Positions 8,778 through 17,692 are shown, counted from the first letter of the stretch. The stretch: 55,479 bases of DNA from Sphingobacteriales bacterium (GCA_024642285.1 JAHEBJ010000011.1:1-55479); one strand, 5' to 3'. The notes: generated by a model from the sequence alone, not told the origin. Numbers and translations are program-made.

Positions 8778-9608
8778 ATGAAACGAAAAATTATATTCCG
8801 CTGGTTAAAGATCATCATACTGGTTTATTGTGCCATTGGTATTATTTTATTTTATTTACAGGAGAAATTTCTTTTTCATCCAGAGAAACTTTCCAGCAGC
8901 TACAAGTATTCGTTTTATCATATTTACTCCCGGGCTATTCCTTTTGAAGAAGTAAATATTGCTTTCAATCAAACCGATACGGTCAATATGATAAAATTCT
9001 TTCCCGAAGATTCGCTAAGGAAAGGTGTTGTGGTTTATTACCATGGCAACAGAGAAAATATAGAACGTTACGCAAAATTTGCAGGCAATTTTACAAATCA
9101 TGGGTACGAAGTCTGGATGGAAGATTATCCCGGATTTGGGAAAAGTACTGGAGACCGTACCGAAAAAAAATTATATGAGCAGGCGTTGCAGGTACAAAAA
9201 ATGGCAGCGTCAAAGTATGGCAAAGATAGTATCATAATTTACGGAAAGTCATTGGGAACGGGCATTGCAGCCTATGTTGCTGCCGAAACAGATAATAAAA
9301 TGCTGATTTTGGAAACACCTTATTATAGCATTCCTTCTTTGTATAGTTGCTATGCACCTATCTATCCAACCAGTCGCATGTCAACTTATAAGATTCCAAC
9401 TAACAAATTTTTAGCTGATGTGAGGTACCCGATTACAATTTTTCATGGAACTGATGACGGCGTAATTCCTTATCGCAATGCCACCAGGTTGAAAAATATT
9501 TTAAAATCAACAGATGAGTTCATCACCATTAAAGGTGGAACGCATCATAACTTAAACGATTTTGATGAACTAAAAAAGAAACTGGACAGTTTATTAAATC
9601 TCCGATAA
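8778..9608 (+). CDS. membrane-anchored alpha/beta hydrolase (Bem46/ABHD13-like), copy 2
   Basis: This 276-residue paralogue of the preceding gene has the same plan: basic N-terminus, one membrane helix (about 10-27), an EKFLFHPEKL linker, oxyanion HG at 89-90, nucleophile Ser158 in YGKSLGTG, acid Asp in HGTDDGVIP, and His in KGGTHHNLND. The shared GFGKSTG(K/D)R(N/T)EK segment shows that the pair arose by duplication, although divergence is considerable. The substrate is unknown; membrane tethering suggests a lipid or cell-envelope ester. It has its own -7 promoter element, so it is not simply the second gene of an operon. Its last 15 bases overlap the 3' end of the convergent LD-carboxypeptidase gene. 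Confidence 0.82.
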   Translation: MKRKIIFRWLKIIILVYCAIGIILFYLQEKFLFHPEKLSSSYKYSFYHIYSRAIPFEEVNIAFNQTDTVNMIKFFPEDSLRKGVVVYYHGNRENIERYAKFAGNFTNHGYEVWMEDYPGFGKSTGDRTEKKLYEQALQVQKMAASKYGKDSIIIYGKSLGTGIAAYVAAETDNKMLILETPYYSIPSLYSCYAPIYPTSRMSTYKIPTNKFLADVRYPITIFHGTDDGVIPYRNATRLKNILKSTDEFITIKGGTHHNLNDFDELKKKLDSLLNLR

Positions 9609-10499
9609 ACGGGTTTTGTTTTTGGTAACACTTAAACTGTACTCCACACCAACTTTTAATGCATAGTTTTCTGTTTCATGACTAACAGGAAAACCAAAAG
9701 CAATGGGAAATTCATAATCAACCGTTATTTCACGAATCGCTTCATAAATTGATTTTCCAAAAGGCCGGTCGGTATCTTTTACTTCAGTAAATCCGCCAAT
9801 AATAAGCCCGGCAAGATGATCCAGTTTGCCGCTGCGTTTTAACTGGTAAAACATGCGGTCGCTGCTGTATATCTGTTCACCTATCTCTTCTACAAACAGA
9901 ATTTTATTTTTTGTGTTGATGTCGCTGGGCGTACCAATCAGGTGTGTTAGCAACGAAAGATTGCCGCCAACTAGTTGCCCGCTTGCAATGCCCGTTTTAT
10001 TAAAAGGATGTGCATCAGAAATGTATTTTGCTTTTTTACCGGTAATGGATTTTTTTATCGAATCAATGAATTCGTTTTCTCCTTCATTAAATGCTGCCGC
10101 CATAGGTGCATGCAACGATGCCACTTTTATTTTAGTAAACAAATGCGAATGCAAAACAGTTACATCGCTAAAGCCAATGATCCACTTGGGTTTCTTTTTG
10201 AATTTTGTAAAATCAAGCTGATCAATGATGCGTCCAATTCCATAGCCGCCTCTTCCACAAATTATGGCCTGAATATTTTCGTCATCAAGCAATGCCTGCA
10301 TTTCATCACGCCGCTCATCATCGGTACCACTAAAATAATTTTTTGATTTGCTGCCCAATGTTTTACCAACCATCACATCAAAGCCCCAGCTCTGTAATGT
10401 ACCTATACAAACCTGCGCTTTCTCTGCAGGCATATAACCGGCCGGGCAGGTAATGCCAATACAATCGCCTTTTTTTAGGTAGGGTGGAATTTTGATCAT
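9594..10499 (-). CDS. ldcA: S66 LD-carboxypeptidase, cytosolic copy
   Basis: The 301-residue protein belongs to peptidase family S66 (LD-carboxypeptidase / MccF). The triad is visible: Ser111 in IIGFSDVT, Glu in the FVEEIGE strand near residue 205, and His in FPVSHETENYAL near 275. The preceding GRGGYGIGRIIDQLD segment is a family hallmark. S66 enzymes remove the terminal D-Ala from muropeptide tetrapeptides during murein recycling in the cytosol, or cleave microcin C-type conjugates; no signal peptide is present here, which fits recycling. It lies five bases downstream of a second S66 gene, evidently one operon. The 3' end overlaps the convergent hydrolase gene by 15 bases. Confidence 0.85.
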   Translation of the reverse strand: MIKIPPYLKKGDCIGITCPAGYMPAEKAQVCIGTLQSWGFDVMVGKTLGSKSKNYFSGTDDERRDEMQALLDDENIQAIICGRGGYGIGRIIDQLDFTKFKKKPKWIIGFSDVTVLHSHLFTKIKVASLHAPMAAAFNEGENEFIDSIKKSITGKKAKYISDAHPFNKTGIASGQLVGGNLSLLTHLIGTPSDINTKNKILFVEEIGEQIYSSDRMFYQLKRSGKLDHLAGLIIGGFTEVKDTDRPFGKSIYEAIREITVDYEFPIAFGFPVSHETENYALKVGVEYSLSVTKNKTRLSEI

Positions 10500-10504
10500 G
10501 TTTA

Positions 10505-11527
10505 TTATTTAATTTCTGATAAACGGCATTCGTTGGTATGCACTCCAAGCGAATGTACAACACCACACTTCAGTGCAAAATTATTTTTCTGATGTCCTAC
10601 AGGAAAATCAAAGCAAACCGGATATTTGAATTCTGAAACTTTTTCCAGTACGATTTCTTCCAGCGTTTTACCAAATGCTTCACCTGTATCATCGGTTTTT
10701 ATTTTAAAACCTCCAATGATAAGGCCTTTCAGCTTTGAAAGTTTACCCGTCCGTTTCAGGTTCCAGAACATACGATCAATGCTGTACAGGTATTCGCCTG
10801 TATCTTCAACAAACAAAATCTTATCCTTAGTGTGTATGTCAGAGTCGCTGCCGGCAAGCGATTCCAGCGTTTTTAAATTACCTCCAATCAGTTCGCCTGT
10901 TGCCAAACCTGTTTTATTTTTTTCGTTGGGAGTAAAAAGATATTTCATTCTTTCGCCTTTTAAACAAAGGTTTATTGATTCAATGGTTTCTTTTTGAAGG
11001 GGTTCGGCTTTTGCCCAATCGCTGGGAAAGCTGTTACACATTTTGGAATGAATGGTTGCAACCCGTAAATTTTCATTGATATGCGAATGAAAAACAGTCG
11101 CATCGCTGAAGCCGATGATCCATTTGGGGTCACGTTTAAATTTTTTAAAATCGAGCTGATCAATGATACGAATGCCGCCATATCCGCCACGGGCAAAAAG
11201 AATTGCCTTTATATTTTTGTCATCCAGCATTTGCTGCAGGTCATTCAACCGTTCCTCATCTGTTCCACCAAAAGTAAAATCTTTTTTGCCAATGGTGTTT
11301 CCAATCAAGTAATTAAAACCCCATTCTTTTATTTTTAACAACGCTGGCTGAATGTCTTCGGGGCTGATAAATCCTGCAGGGCAACAAATGCCAATTTTAT
11401 CACCCGGACTTAGATACTGAGGTATTGCAACCGGACTGTCTGGATCAATTATGTTTTTACCCCTGGCCGCAGCACTTAATGTAGCCGCCAATGGAATGGC
11501 TGATGAAAGAAAATGTTTGCGATTCAT
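10505..11527 (-). CDS. S66 LD-carboxypeptidase, copy with N-terminal export signal
   Basis: The 340-residue protein is a paralogue of its neighbour with an additional N-terminal stretch. MNRKHFLSSAIPLAATLSAAA looks like a signal peptide and resembles a Tat signal in which one arginine of the twin pair is lysine. Ser141 in IIGFSDAT, Glu in FVEDTGE and His in FPVGHQKNNFAL complete the S66 triad; FARGGYGGIRIIDQLD precedes it. An exported LD-carboxypeptidase would trim tetrapeptides on the intact sacculus, while the second copy would act on imported muropeptides; this split is inference from the signal alone. The gene is first in a two-gene operon and is divergent from metG, with 56 bases between start codons. 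Confidence 0.82.
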   Translation of the reverse strand: MNRKHFLSSAIPLAATLSAAARGKNIIDPDSPVAIPQYLSPGDKIGICCPAGFISPEDIQPALLKIKEWGFNYLIGNTIGKKDFTFGGTDEERLNDLQQMLDDKNIKAILFARGGYGGIRIIDQLDFKKFKRDPKWIIGFSDATVFHSHINENLRVATIHSKMCNSFPSDWAKAEPLQKETIESINLCLKGERMKYLFTPNEKNKTGLATGELIGGNLKTLESLAGSDSDIHTKDKILFVEDTGEYLYSIDRMFWNLKRTGKLSKLKGLIIGGFKIKTDDTGEAFGKTLEEIVLEKVSEFKYPVCFDFPVGHQKNNFALKCGVVHSLGVHTNECRLSEIK

Positions 11528-11568
11528 AATTGAATTTACTCAAATTTCGGTATTGACAGCTTATTAGG

Positions 11569-11576
11569 TATTTTTG
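11569..11576 (+). promoter_or_regulatory. -7 element (TATTTTTG) just before metG
   Basis: Exact TAnnTTTG match, ending seven bases before the metG ATG at 11584. Transcription would begin about three bases before the start codon. The nearest upstream TTG (11553-11555) is only 13 bases away, too close for the usual -33 position. Confidence 0.45.
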
Positions 11577-11583
11577 CGCCACA

Positions 11584-13713
11584 ATGAACAAACCAGCCAG
11601 ATATTTAATAACATCAGCATTACCTTATGCAAATGGACCCAAGCATATTGGTCACCTGGCAGGAGCATATTTACCTGCTGATATTTATGTGCGTTACCTG
11701 CGGGCAAAAAAAGAAGATGTGGTTTATGTTTGTGGCAGCGATGAACACGGAGCAGCTATCACCATCCAGGCGCTAAAAGAAAAAACTACTCCACGTGCTA
11801 TTGTAGATAAATATCACGCTATGCTAAAAAGTAATATGGCTGATCTGGGTATTTCTTTCGATATCTATCATCGTACTTCCGAACCCATTCATCACGAAAC
11901 TGCGCAGGAATTTTTTACTGCTCTCAATAATAAAGGCGATCTCATTCAAAAAGAAACAGAACAGTTTTATGATGAGGAAGCCAAAAGTTTTTTGGCCGAT
12001 CGATACATCATTGGAACCTGCCCGGTTTGTGCGAACGAAAGTGCGTACGGTGATCAATGTGAAAAATGTGGTACATCTTTAAGCCCTGATCAATTGATCA
12101 ATCCACGAAGTACGTTAAGTGGTAAGCCGCCATCAAAAAGATCGACAACACATTGGTTTCTTCCCTTAGATAGGCATGAAGATTTTTTAAAAGAGTGGAT
12201 ATTGAAAGAACACAAAGAAGACTGGAAAGTAAATGTGCTGGGCCAGTGTAAAAGCTGGATGGACCTTGGTTTGCAGCCAAGGGCGGTAACAAGAGATCTG
12301 GAATGGGGTGTTCCGCTTCCTGCAGATGTTGTAGGCGGAAAGGGAAAGGTTCTTTATGTTTGGTTTGATGCGCCCATTGGTTACATAAGTGCTACCAAAC
12401 AATGGGCGCTGGATAATAACAAAGACTGGAAACCATACTGGCACGATAAGGATACAAAACTTGTTCATTTTATTGGTAAGGACAATATTGTTTTTCATGC
12501 TATCATTTTTCCGGTGATGCTGAAACTGCATGGTAATATTTTGCCGGATAATGTGCCGAGCAATGAGTTTATGAATCTGGAGGGAGACAAAATGAGTACC
12601 AGCCGTGGATGGAGCATTGAAATGGATGATTATATCAACGATTTTGTAAAGCAGGAAAACGGTGGCGATATGATGGTGGATGCGCTGCGTTACTATCTCA
12701 CACAAATTGCACCGGAAACAAAGGACAGCGAATTTACGTGGAAAGGTTTCCAGGATGCAGTAAACAGTGAGCTGGTGGCCATCTTTGGCAATTATGTAAA
12801 CCGCACATTTGTACTGATGCATAAGTTGTGCAATGGCAAAGTGCCGCCGATGCATATGGATATTGCGGACGATGCAGATAGAAAGATGTTTGAAGAAATT
12901 CAAAACACTAAAATCAAAATTCAGGACTTAATAGAATCATATAAGTTCAGGGATGCATTGTATGAAGTGATCGATCTTGCAAGGAAGGGAAATAAGTATA
13001 TGCAGGATAAAGAACCGTGGATTGTGGCTAAGTCACTGGTAGCTGATGCATCAGCTCAAAAACTAATCGACAACTGTCTGCATGTTTGTTTGCAGTTAAC
13101 AGCTAACCTGGCTGTTTTCGTCAATCCGTTCTTACCATTTACGGCAAAGAAGATGTGCTATATGATGAAAGTAGTGGACAAAATACTTAATTGGGAGAAC
13201 GCAGGTAAATCAAAATTGGTAAGTGTCGGTTATTCATTAAGGCCGCCAGAGTTACTTTTTCGTAAAATAGAAGATGAAGAAGTAAAAGCACAGGTAGAAA
13301 AATTAAAAAATAAAAAACTGAAGATGGAAAATACAGACCCAAAATCAACAACTGAAAAAACCGAAACCGTTGTGGCAAATGTGAAACCCGAAATTCAATT
13401 TGACGATTTTGCTAAGATCGATTTAAAGATTGCTACTATTGTAACTGCCGAAAAAGTGGAGAAAGCAGATAAGCTTCTGCAACTGGAAGTTGATCTGGGT
13501 TTCGAGAAAAGAACAATAGTTAGTGGTATTGCTGAATATTTTAAACCCGAAGATATAGTGGGAAAGCAGGTTGTTGTTGCAGCCAATCTTGCTCCACGTA
13601 AAATGAGAGGTATTGAAAGCCAGGGAATGATCCTGATGGCCGAGGATAAAGGAGGTAAACTTCATTTTGTTAATCCTGAAACTATAATAGATACAGGCAG
13701 CGGAGTTAGTTAA
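11584..13713 (+). CDS. metG: methionyl-tRNA synthetase with C-terminal tRNA-binding domain
   Basis: The 709-residue enzyme charges tRNA-Met in the cytosol. The class I HIGH signature is at 21-24, a zinc knuckle has Cys146, Cys149, Cys159 and Cys162, and KMSTS is at 336-340 followed by RGW. The helical anticodon-binding domain follows, then a Lys-rich linker around residues 560-605 and an OB-fold EMAP/Trbp111-type tRNA-binding domain from about 606 to the end (FAKIDLKIATI, NLAPRKMRGIESQGM). This is the dimeric E. coli-like type with one appended tRNA-binding module. Start ATG at 11584 immediately precedes the conserved ARYLITSALPYANG. Confidence 0.97.
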   Translation: MNKPARYLITSALPYANGPKHIGHLAGAYLPADIYVRYLRAKKEDVVYVCGSDEHGAAITIQALKEKTTPRAIVDKYHAMLKSNMADLGISFDIYHRTSEPIHHETAQEFFTALNNKGDLIQKETEQFYDEEAKSFLADRYIIGTCPVCANESAYGDQCEKCGTSLSPDQLINPRSTLSGKPPSKRSTTHWFLPLDRHEDFLKEWILKEHKEDWKVNVLGQCKSWMDLGLQPRAVTRDLEWGVPLPADVVGGKGKVLYVWFDAPIGYISATKQWALDNNKDWKPYWHDKDTKLVHFIGKDNIVFHAIIFPVMLKLHGNILPDNVPSNEFMNLEGDKMSTSRGWSIEMDDYINDFVKQENGGDMMVDALRYYLTQIAPETKDSEFTWKGFQDAVNSELVAIFGNYVNRTFVLMHKLCNGKVPPMHMDIADDADRKMFEEIQNTKIKIQDLIESYKFRDALYEVIDLARKGNKYMQDKEPWIVAKSLVADASAQKLIDNCLHVCLQLTANLAVFVNPFLPFTAKKMCYMMKVVDKILNWENAGKSKLVSVGYSLRPPELLFRKIEDEEVKAQVEKLKNKKLKMENTDPKSTTEKTETVVANVKPEIQFDDFAKIDLKIATIVTAEKVEKADKLLQLEVDLGFEKRTIVSGIAEYFKPEDIVGKQVVVAANLAPRKMRGIESQGMILMAEDKGGKLHFVNPETIIDTGSGVS

Positions 13714-13824
13714 CACCATTATTGGTTTTTATTATTGGCCAAAAAAATTTAATTTTATAGGCTGTTCTGCGTGAATTGTGGAGCGACTCCGATTGATTTT
13801 TATATAAATTTAAAAACTATACAA

Positions 13825-14907
13825 ATGAAAAATAAATATTTACTTCTTGTTTTATTAATTGCATTTGCCATGCCGGTGTTTGCCCAGAAAGCCGATATGT
13901 CATTAGTTCCCTATCGCACGGGCGAGCTTTGGGGATACGCTACTTCCGATGGAATAGTGGCGATTAAACCTGAATATTCAAAAGCAGAATTATTTCATGA
14001 GGGTTTTGCCGCTGTACAAAAGGGTGGTAAATATGGGTATATAAGTAAAGAAGGGAAATTAGTTATTCCAATTAAATTTTATGTAGCAAAACCTTTCCGC
14101 TTTGGATATTTTTCTAAAGGGGGTAAAACCGTCACGGCAGATAATCTGGATGAGCAGCAACTGGTATTGTTTGCCGGGGCGTCCTTACGCACAGATGGCT
14201 ATGAGATTTGTATAAACACTAAGGGTGAAACAATACCCAAATGCCCGGCAATACCTGATAACAGTGCGCCTGATGTTAATAAACCTTCTACTGTAACCTA
14301 CGAGCGGAATTACAGCACCATTCAAAAGAGCGAATTATTTGACAAGGTAATTGCAGGGTATAAATTGATTGAAGGGTCGGATGAGACTTATTATATTGCT
14401 ACCCGTGGCACTAACTATGGCGTATTTAATAATAAGTTTGAAGTGATCTTACCTTTTGAATATACTAAAATCAGTAATATTAAGATAGGTGCGATGAATT
14501 ATTTGATAGCCGACAAGGAAGGTATGAAGGGAGTGTTTTTTGGAAACGGCTCGCCTTATGTAACTGTAGAGAACAGCAGGCTTGATTTTATTGAAACCCC
14601 TGATGAGAAGAAATATTTTATCATCGGCAAGGATGGAAAGACCGGAGTAAAAGATATGCGGCACAATTATGTAGTGCCGATGAATTATACCAACGTAACT
14701 TATGATTCAACCGGCAAAGGGTTTATTTTAGAAAATACTCCTTTAAAGGGTTATTACTTTTTAAGCAACCGAATAGAAGAACCTGTTTACGCAGATGTTA
14801 AGGGGGTGCCGGGCGGATCATTAATTATGGTAAAAACCACGGAAAATAAATGGGGGTATATTAACAGCAACGGCGTTAAATTTTATGAAGATGAGGAAGT
14901 AAAATAG
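13825..14907 (+). CDS. exported WG-repeat protein
   Basis: The 360-residue protein begins with a clear signal peptide (MKNKYLLLVLLIAFAMPVFAQ); an in-frame GTG 54 bases upstream was rejected because it would bury this signal. The mature part contains WG-type beta-hairpin repeats: LWGYATSDGIVAIKPEY, KYGYISKEGKLVIPIKF, NYGVFNNKFEVILPFEY, KTGVKDMRHNYVVPMNY and KWGYINSNGVKF. Such repeats are thought to act as surface binding or scaffold modules; no catalytic residues are visible. It is followed by a strong bidirectional terminator shared with the convergent sulfatase-like gene. Confidence 0.8.
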   Translation: MKNKYLLLVLLIAFAMPVFAQKADMSLVPYRTGELWGYATSDGIVAIKPEYSKAELFHEGFAAVQKGGKYGYISKEGKLVIPIKFYVAKPFRFGYFSKGGKTVTADNLDEQQLVLFAGASLRTDGYEICINTKGETIPKCPAIPDNSAPDVNKPSTVTYERNYSTIQKSELFDKVIAGYKLIEGSDETYYIATRGTNYGVFNNKFEVILPFEYTKISNIKIGAMNYLIADKEGMKGVFFGNGSPYVTVENSRLDFIETPDEKKYFIIGKDGKTGVKDMRHNYVVPMNYTNVTYDSTGKGFILENTPLKGYYFLSNRIEEPVYADVKGVPGGSLIMVKTTENKWGYINSNGVKFYEDEEVK

Positions 14908-14913
14908 TCAAAT

Positions 14914-14940
14914 AAAAAAACCGCAATTGCGGTTTTTTTT
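14914..14940. terminator. bidirectional intrinsic terminator
   Basis: CCGCAATTGCGG is a self-complementary stem flanked by a run of A on the left and a run of eight T on the right, so it can serve both the WG-repeat gene (plus) and the convergent phosphoglycerol transferase gene (minus), whose stop is five bases away. Confidence 0.85.
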
Positions 14941-14944
14941 ACGT

Positions 14945-16876
14945 CTATCGTTTAAATCCAGTTTGTTGTTGTATGTATGCCTGCTGAATAAAAGCCTGTA
15001 CCTGTTGAATTAATGCCTGTAGATTTTTTTTTTGTTCACTGCTATTCGTAAGGTTTTTTAATAACTTAGGATCATCCACATAATCGAATAAATATTCGGG
15101 CTTGCTGCTAACAATATTATATCCCAGTACGTACCGTTCGTTGGTCACTTGATACAGAGTAGGGTTGGGTTTCGAATAAACAAAAGGCCTTAGTGTACTG
15201 CTGTCCAATAAATTTCCTCCAAAACTGACGATGTTTTTTTTGTAACCCGCCATTGCCAGAACGGTTCCAATAATATCAAACTGGCTTACCGGTATAATAA
15301 TATTCCTTTTTTCCTGTACCCTAGGGTCAAAGATGATTATTGGAATGCGGTATCCTGACACCGGGTTGTATTCTCCTTTTTCTCCTTTAGGAAACATCCA
15401 GTGATCTGAGCAAAAAATAAAAACGGTATTGGAATACCATGATTTTGATTCAGCATTCCTAAAAAACTGTTGCAGGCTGTTGTCATAATAAGCCATACTT
15501 TTCATGGGTAATGTATAATTTGTTGGCATTTCTGCAGCAAAGGATTCAGGGATATCATAAGGATAGTGCGTAGAAACATTATATTGAGTGGCAAAAAAAG
15601 GTTGTTGTTGCGTTTTCAATTTTTCTCCAAAGAATTGCAAAGTAAATTCATCCTGAACTCCCATACTGTGTTGCGACAGCTTTTTGTAACCGGGTATAGA
15701 TTCCTTGCTATAGTATTTATCAAACTCAAGCCAGTTCATGCATTTGGCAAAACCAAAATTATCGTACTCATCTCCAATACAAAAAAGAGAAGTATAGTCT
15801 AGTTCCTTTAATGCTTTTCCGATTTTTGTTAGGGGCATATTTAAGTAAGGAGAATGATATACCGGTATATCAGAAATGGTAGGAATGCCCGCAAGGATTC
15901 CGGTGATTCCCTTGTTGGATTCATGTGCAAAGCAAAAAGCGTTTGTATAGAAACGGCTTTTTTTCAATATTGAATCAAAAAAAGGCATTGCAACTTTGAA
16001 TGCACTTGCTGAATCAAAAAAATCAAAAGCAACACTTTCCATGACAAACAGTACAATGTTTTTTCTGCTGTTGTCAGCGTAAACCGGGGGCAGCGTTTTA
16101 TTTATCGGCATTAAACTATCGCAGGTTGCATCGGGCATAAACTTCTCAGTGATAATCGGTTTGCCGCCTCTGAAAACCGAATAAAAGAATGTGTGAAAAG
16201 AATTTTGAACCACAGGCAATTCATTGCTGTTTAATTTCGTAAGAGGGTAGGCTGGAAGCACAAATTTGCTGATGTTAGAATTAAAAAGTAAAACCGTAAA
16301 ACCAATGAGTAGGGTGGTAACCAGAATGGGTTTCTTTTTATTTGTAAAAGAGTCCAATATTTTTTTATGAATAATCCATACGATATAAACTAATGCTGCT
16401 AAACAAGCAATGGCAGCAACAATCACAATGGATTTTTGCTGCAGCAACCGGTTCAACGGATGATCGAGTACATACAACAGATCTGCATTGGATCTTTGAA
16501 AATGAAATTTGTAATAAAAGATATCAACAAAATTAAGCAGCAGTGCAAAGCTGTTGAGAAACACAAAAAGGGGAATAATAAACCAGCGGAACAGCCGTGT
16601 ATTGATCATCTCACTGGCGGCGACTGCCAGAAAAAGCAACGTGTTAATCACCAGAATAACCAGCAAATCGCTTAACAGAGCCCATTTAACCAGCACAAAT
16701 TTTTTAGTTGCCGAAAGGACAGCACTATCACCTGTAAATAATAAATGATAGTTGTAGTTATAAAATATTATTTTTAAAACAGAATGAACCAGCAAGAGGT
16801 AAAGGATAAACCAAACAACGGTTTTGTTGTTTTGCCAGATTGAATTTCCAGTGCCGGGTAAATATTTTTTGTTCAT
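14945..16876 (-). CDS. LTA-synthase-like phosphoglycerol transferase / sulfatase-family membrane protein
   Basis: The 643-residue protein has five hydrophobic helices in the first ~210 residues and a large extracytoplasmic alkaline-phosphatase-fold domain, the plan of LtaS/OpgB/MdoB. Active-site features can be followed: metal ligand Glu in VLFVMESVAFD, nucleophile Thr in SNKGITGILAGIP (about residue 322), and the Asp-His pair in FIFCSDHWMFP (about 493). LtaS-type enzymes move glycerol phosphate from phosphatidylglycerol onto a glycolipid or glucan. In a Gram-negative the acceptor is likely a periplasmic glycan or lipid; that, and the donor, are inference. Arylsulfatase activity is less likely because no Cys/Ser-x-Pro-x-Arg formylglycine motif is seen. 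The start codon is only 15 bases from that of the divergent FAM151-like gene. Confidence 0.78.
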   Translation of the reverse strand: MNKKYLPGTGNSIWQNNKTVVWFILYLLLVHSVLKIIFYNYNYHLLFTGDSAVLSATKKFVLVKWALLSDLLVILVINTLLFLAVAASEMINTRLFRWFIIPLFVFLNSFALLLNFVDIFYYKFHFQRSNADLLYVLDHPLNRLLQQKSIVIVAAIACLAALVYIVWIIHKKILDSFTNKKKPILVTTLLIGFTVLLFNSNISKFVLPAYPLTKLNSNELPVVQNSFHTFFYSVFRGGKPIITEKFMPDATCDSLMPINKTLPPVYADNSRKNIVLFVMESVAFDFFDSASAFKVAMPFFDSILKKSRFYTNAFCFAHESNKGITGILAGIPTISDIPVYHSPYLNMPLTKIGKALKELDYTSLFCIGDEYDNFGFAKCMNWLEFDKYYSKESIPGYKKLSQHSMGVQDEFTLQFFGEKLKTQQQPFFATQYNVSTHYPYDIPESFAAEMPTNYTLPMKSMAYYDNSLQQFFRNAESKSWYSNTVFIFCSDHWMFPKGEKGEYNPVSGYRIPIIIFDPRVQEKRNIIIPVSQFDIIGTVLAMAGYKKNIVSFGGNLLDSSTLRPFVYSKPNPTLYQVTNERYVLGYNIVSSKPEYLFDYVDDPKLLKNLTNSSEQKKNLQALIQQVQAFIQQAYIQQQTGFKR

Positions 16877-16891
16877 ATAACCAGAATATGC

Positions 16892-17692
16892 ATGCAGCCT
16901 AAGTGGATCCTTAGAAACAAATATAAGTTAATGGTTTTTATCGTTTTGCTGTATGTGGGCGTGGATATATGGCAACACAAAGGTCAGGCCATGCTTTTGT
17001 TACCGAAAAATTTTCCGACACATTCTATTTACGCCGCTTCACCAAAAATCAATACCGGTTTTATCAACAGTGATAAGCATTGGAAAAAAGCAGTTAATTC
17101 AAAAGATATTCTTGCAGGGCTTAATAAAGAGCAGTCCGGTTTTGAGTGTGATGTATATTTCCATTCAGATAAAAATATTTTTCAGGTTCATCATGACTGG
17201 GATAAGTCAACCGGGTTAAATCTGGAAGACCTGTTGCTTCAATATCAGCAAAAGGAATTGAGTGCCGGTATCTGGCTTGATTTTAAAAATCTGGATGATA
17301 CCAATCAAAACGCTTCTTTAAAGCAATTGATTTTATTGCGCAGCAAATTTAACCTGCAGAATAAGTTGCTGGTAGAATCAAAAAGAGCTGATTTGTTAAA
17401 CGCATTCTGCGATAGCGGATTTTTTACGTCATTTTATACACCCATGTTCAATCCATTTAAGATAGATGATGCAGATACAAATCAGTGGGTTGACAGTTTG
17501 ACAAGTGTTCTCAGTCACTCAAAAGTTAATGCACTCTCCGGCTATTATTTTCAATACCCCCTTTTAAAATATTATTTCCCTAAGTATCCGGTTTTGATCT
17601 GGTCTGCAAACGACAGATTCAGTCTTGTTAACTGGATGTTCCAAAGAAAAATAGCCGCAGATAAAACAGTGTTCATCGTCTTAAATCCCTAA
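16892..17692 (+). CDS. FAM151/menorin-like (DUF2181), PLC-like barrel protein with N-terminal anchor
   Basis: This 266-residue protein has a basic N-terminus, one hydrophobic segment (about residues 12-26) and a domain resembling FAM151/menorin, relatives of glycerophosphodiester phosphodiesterases. The evidence is the ordered series HWKKAVNSKDILAGL, GFECDVYFHSDKNIFQVHHD and GIWLDFKNLDD, which parallels the W-x-HAVNS, IEADV...HPP and GIKLDFKS motifs of that family as I recall them. ECDV and HHD match the E-x-DV...HD metal-site pattern of GDPDs, but the N-terminal HRG motif of true GDPDs is missing. A phosphodiesterase role is possible, not shown. An alternative start at 16931 would place the hydrophobic segment at the very N-terminus. 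Adjacent to the phosphoglycerol transferase gene, divergent. Confidence 0.55.
   Translation: MQPKWILRNKYKLMVFIVLLYVGVDIWQHKGQAMLLLPKNFPTHSIYAASPKINTGFINSDKHWKKAVNSKDILAGLNKEQSGFECDVYFHSDKNIFQVHHDWDKSTGLNLEDLLLQYQQKELSAGIWLDFKNLDDTNQNASLKQLILLRSKFNLQNKLLVESKRADLLNAFCDSGFFTSFYTPMFNPFKIDDADTNQWVDSLTSVLSHSKVNALSGYYFQYPLLKYYFPKYPVLIWSANDRFSLVNWMFQRKIAADKTVFIVLNP
16918..16925 (-). promoter_or_regulatory. -7 element for the LTA-synthase-like gene
   Basis: The minus strand reads TATATTTG, an exact TAnnTTTG match, giving a leader of about 38 bases before the start at 16876. It lies inside the N-terminal codons of the divergent gene if that gene starts at 16892, or upstream of it if it starts at 16931. 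No -33 TTG at the expected place. Confidence 0.35.

Noticed and set aside
12187..12903. A 238-codon frame antisense to metG
   Set aside because: It lies entirely within a strongly conserved metG frame, has low-complexity His/Ile-rich composition and no recognisable domain.
13771..13824. GTG start for the WG-repeat protein
   Set aside because: It would put 18 hydrophilic residues ahead of a clear signal peptide; the ATG at 13825 gives a normal exported protein.
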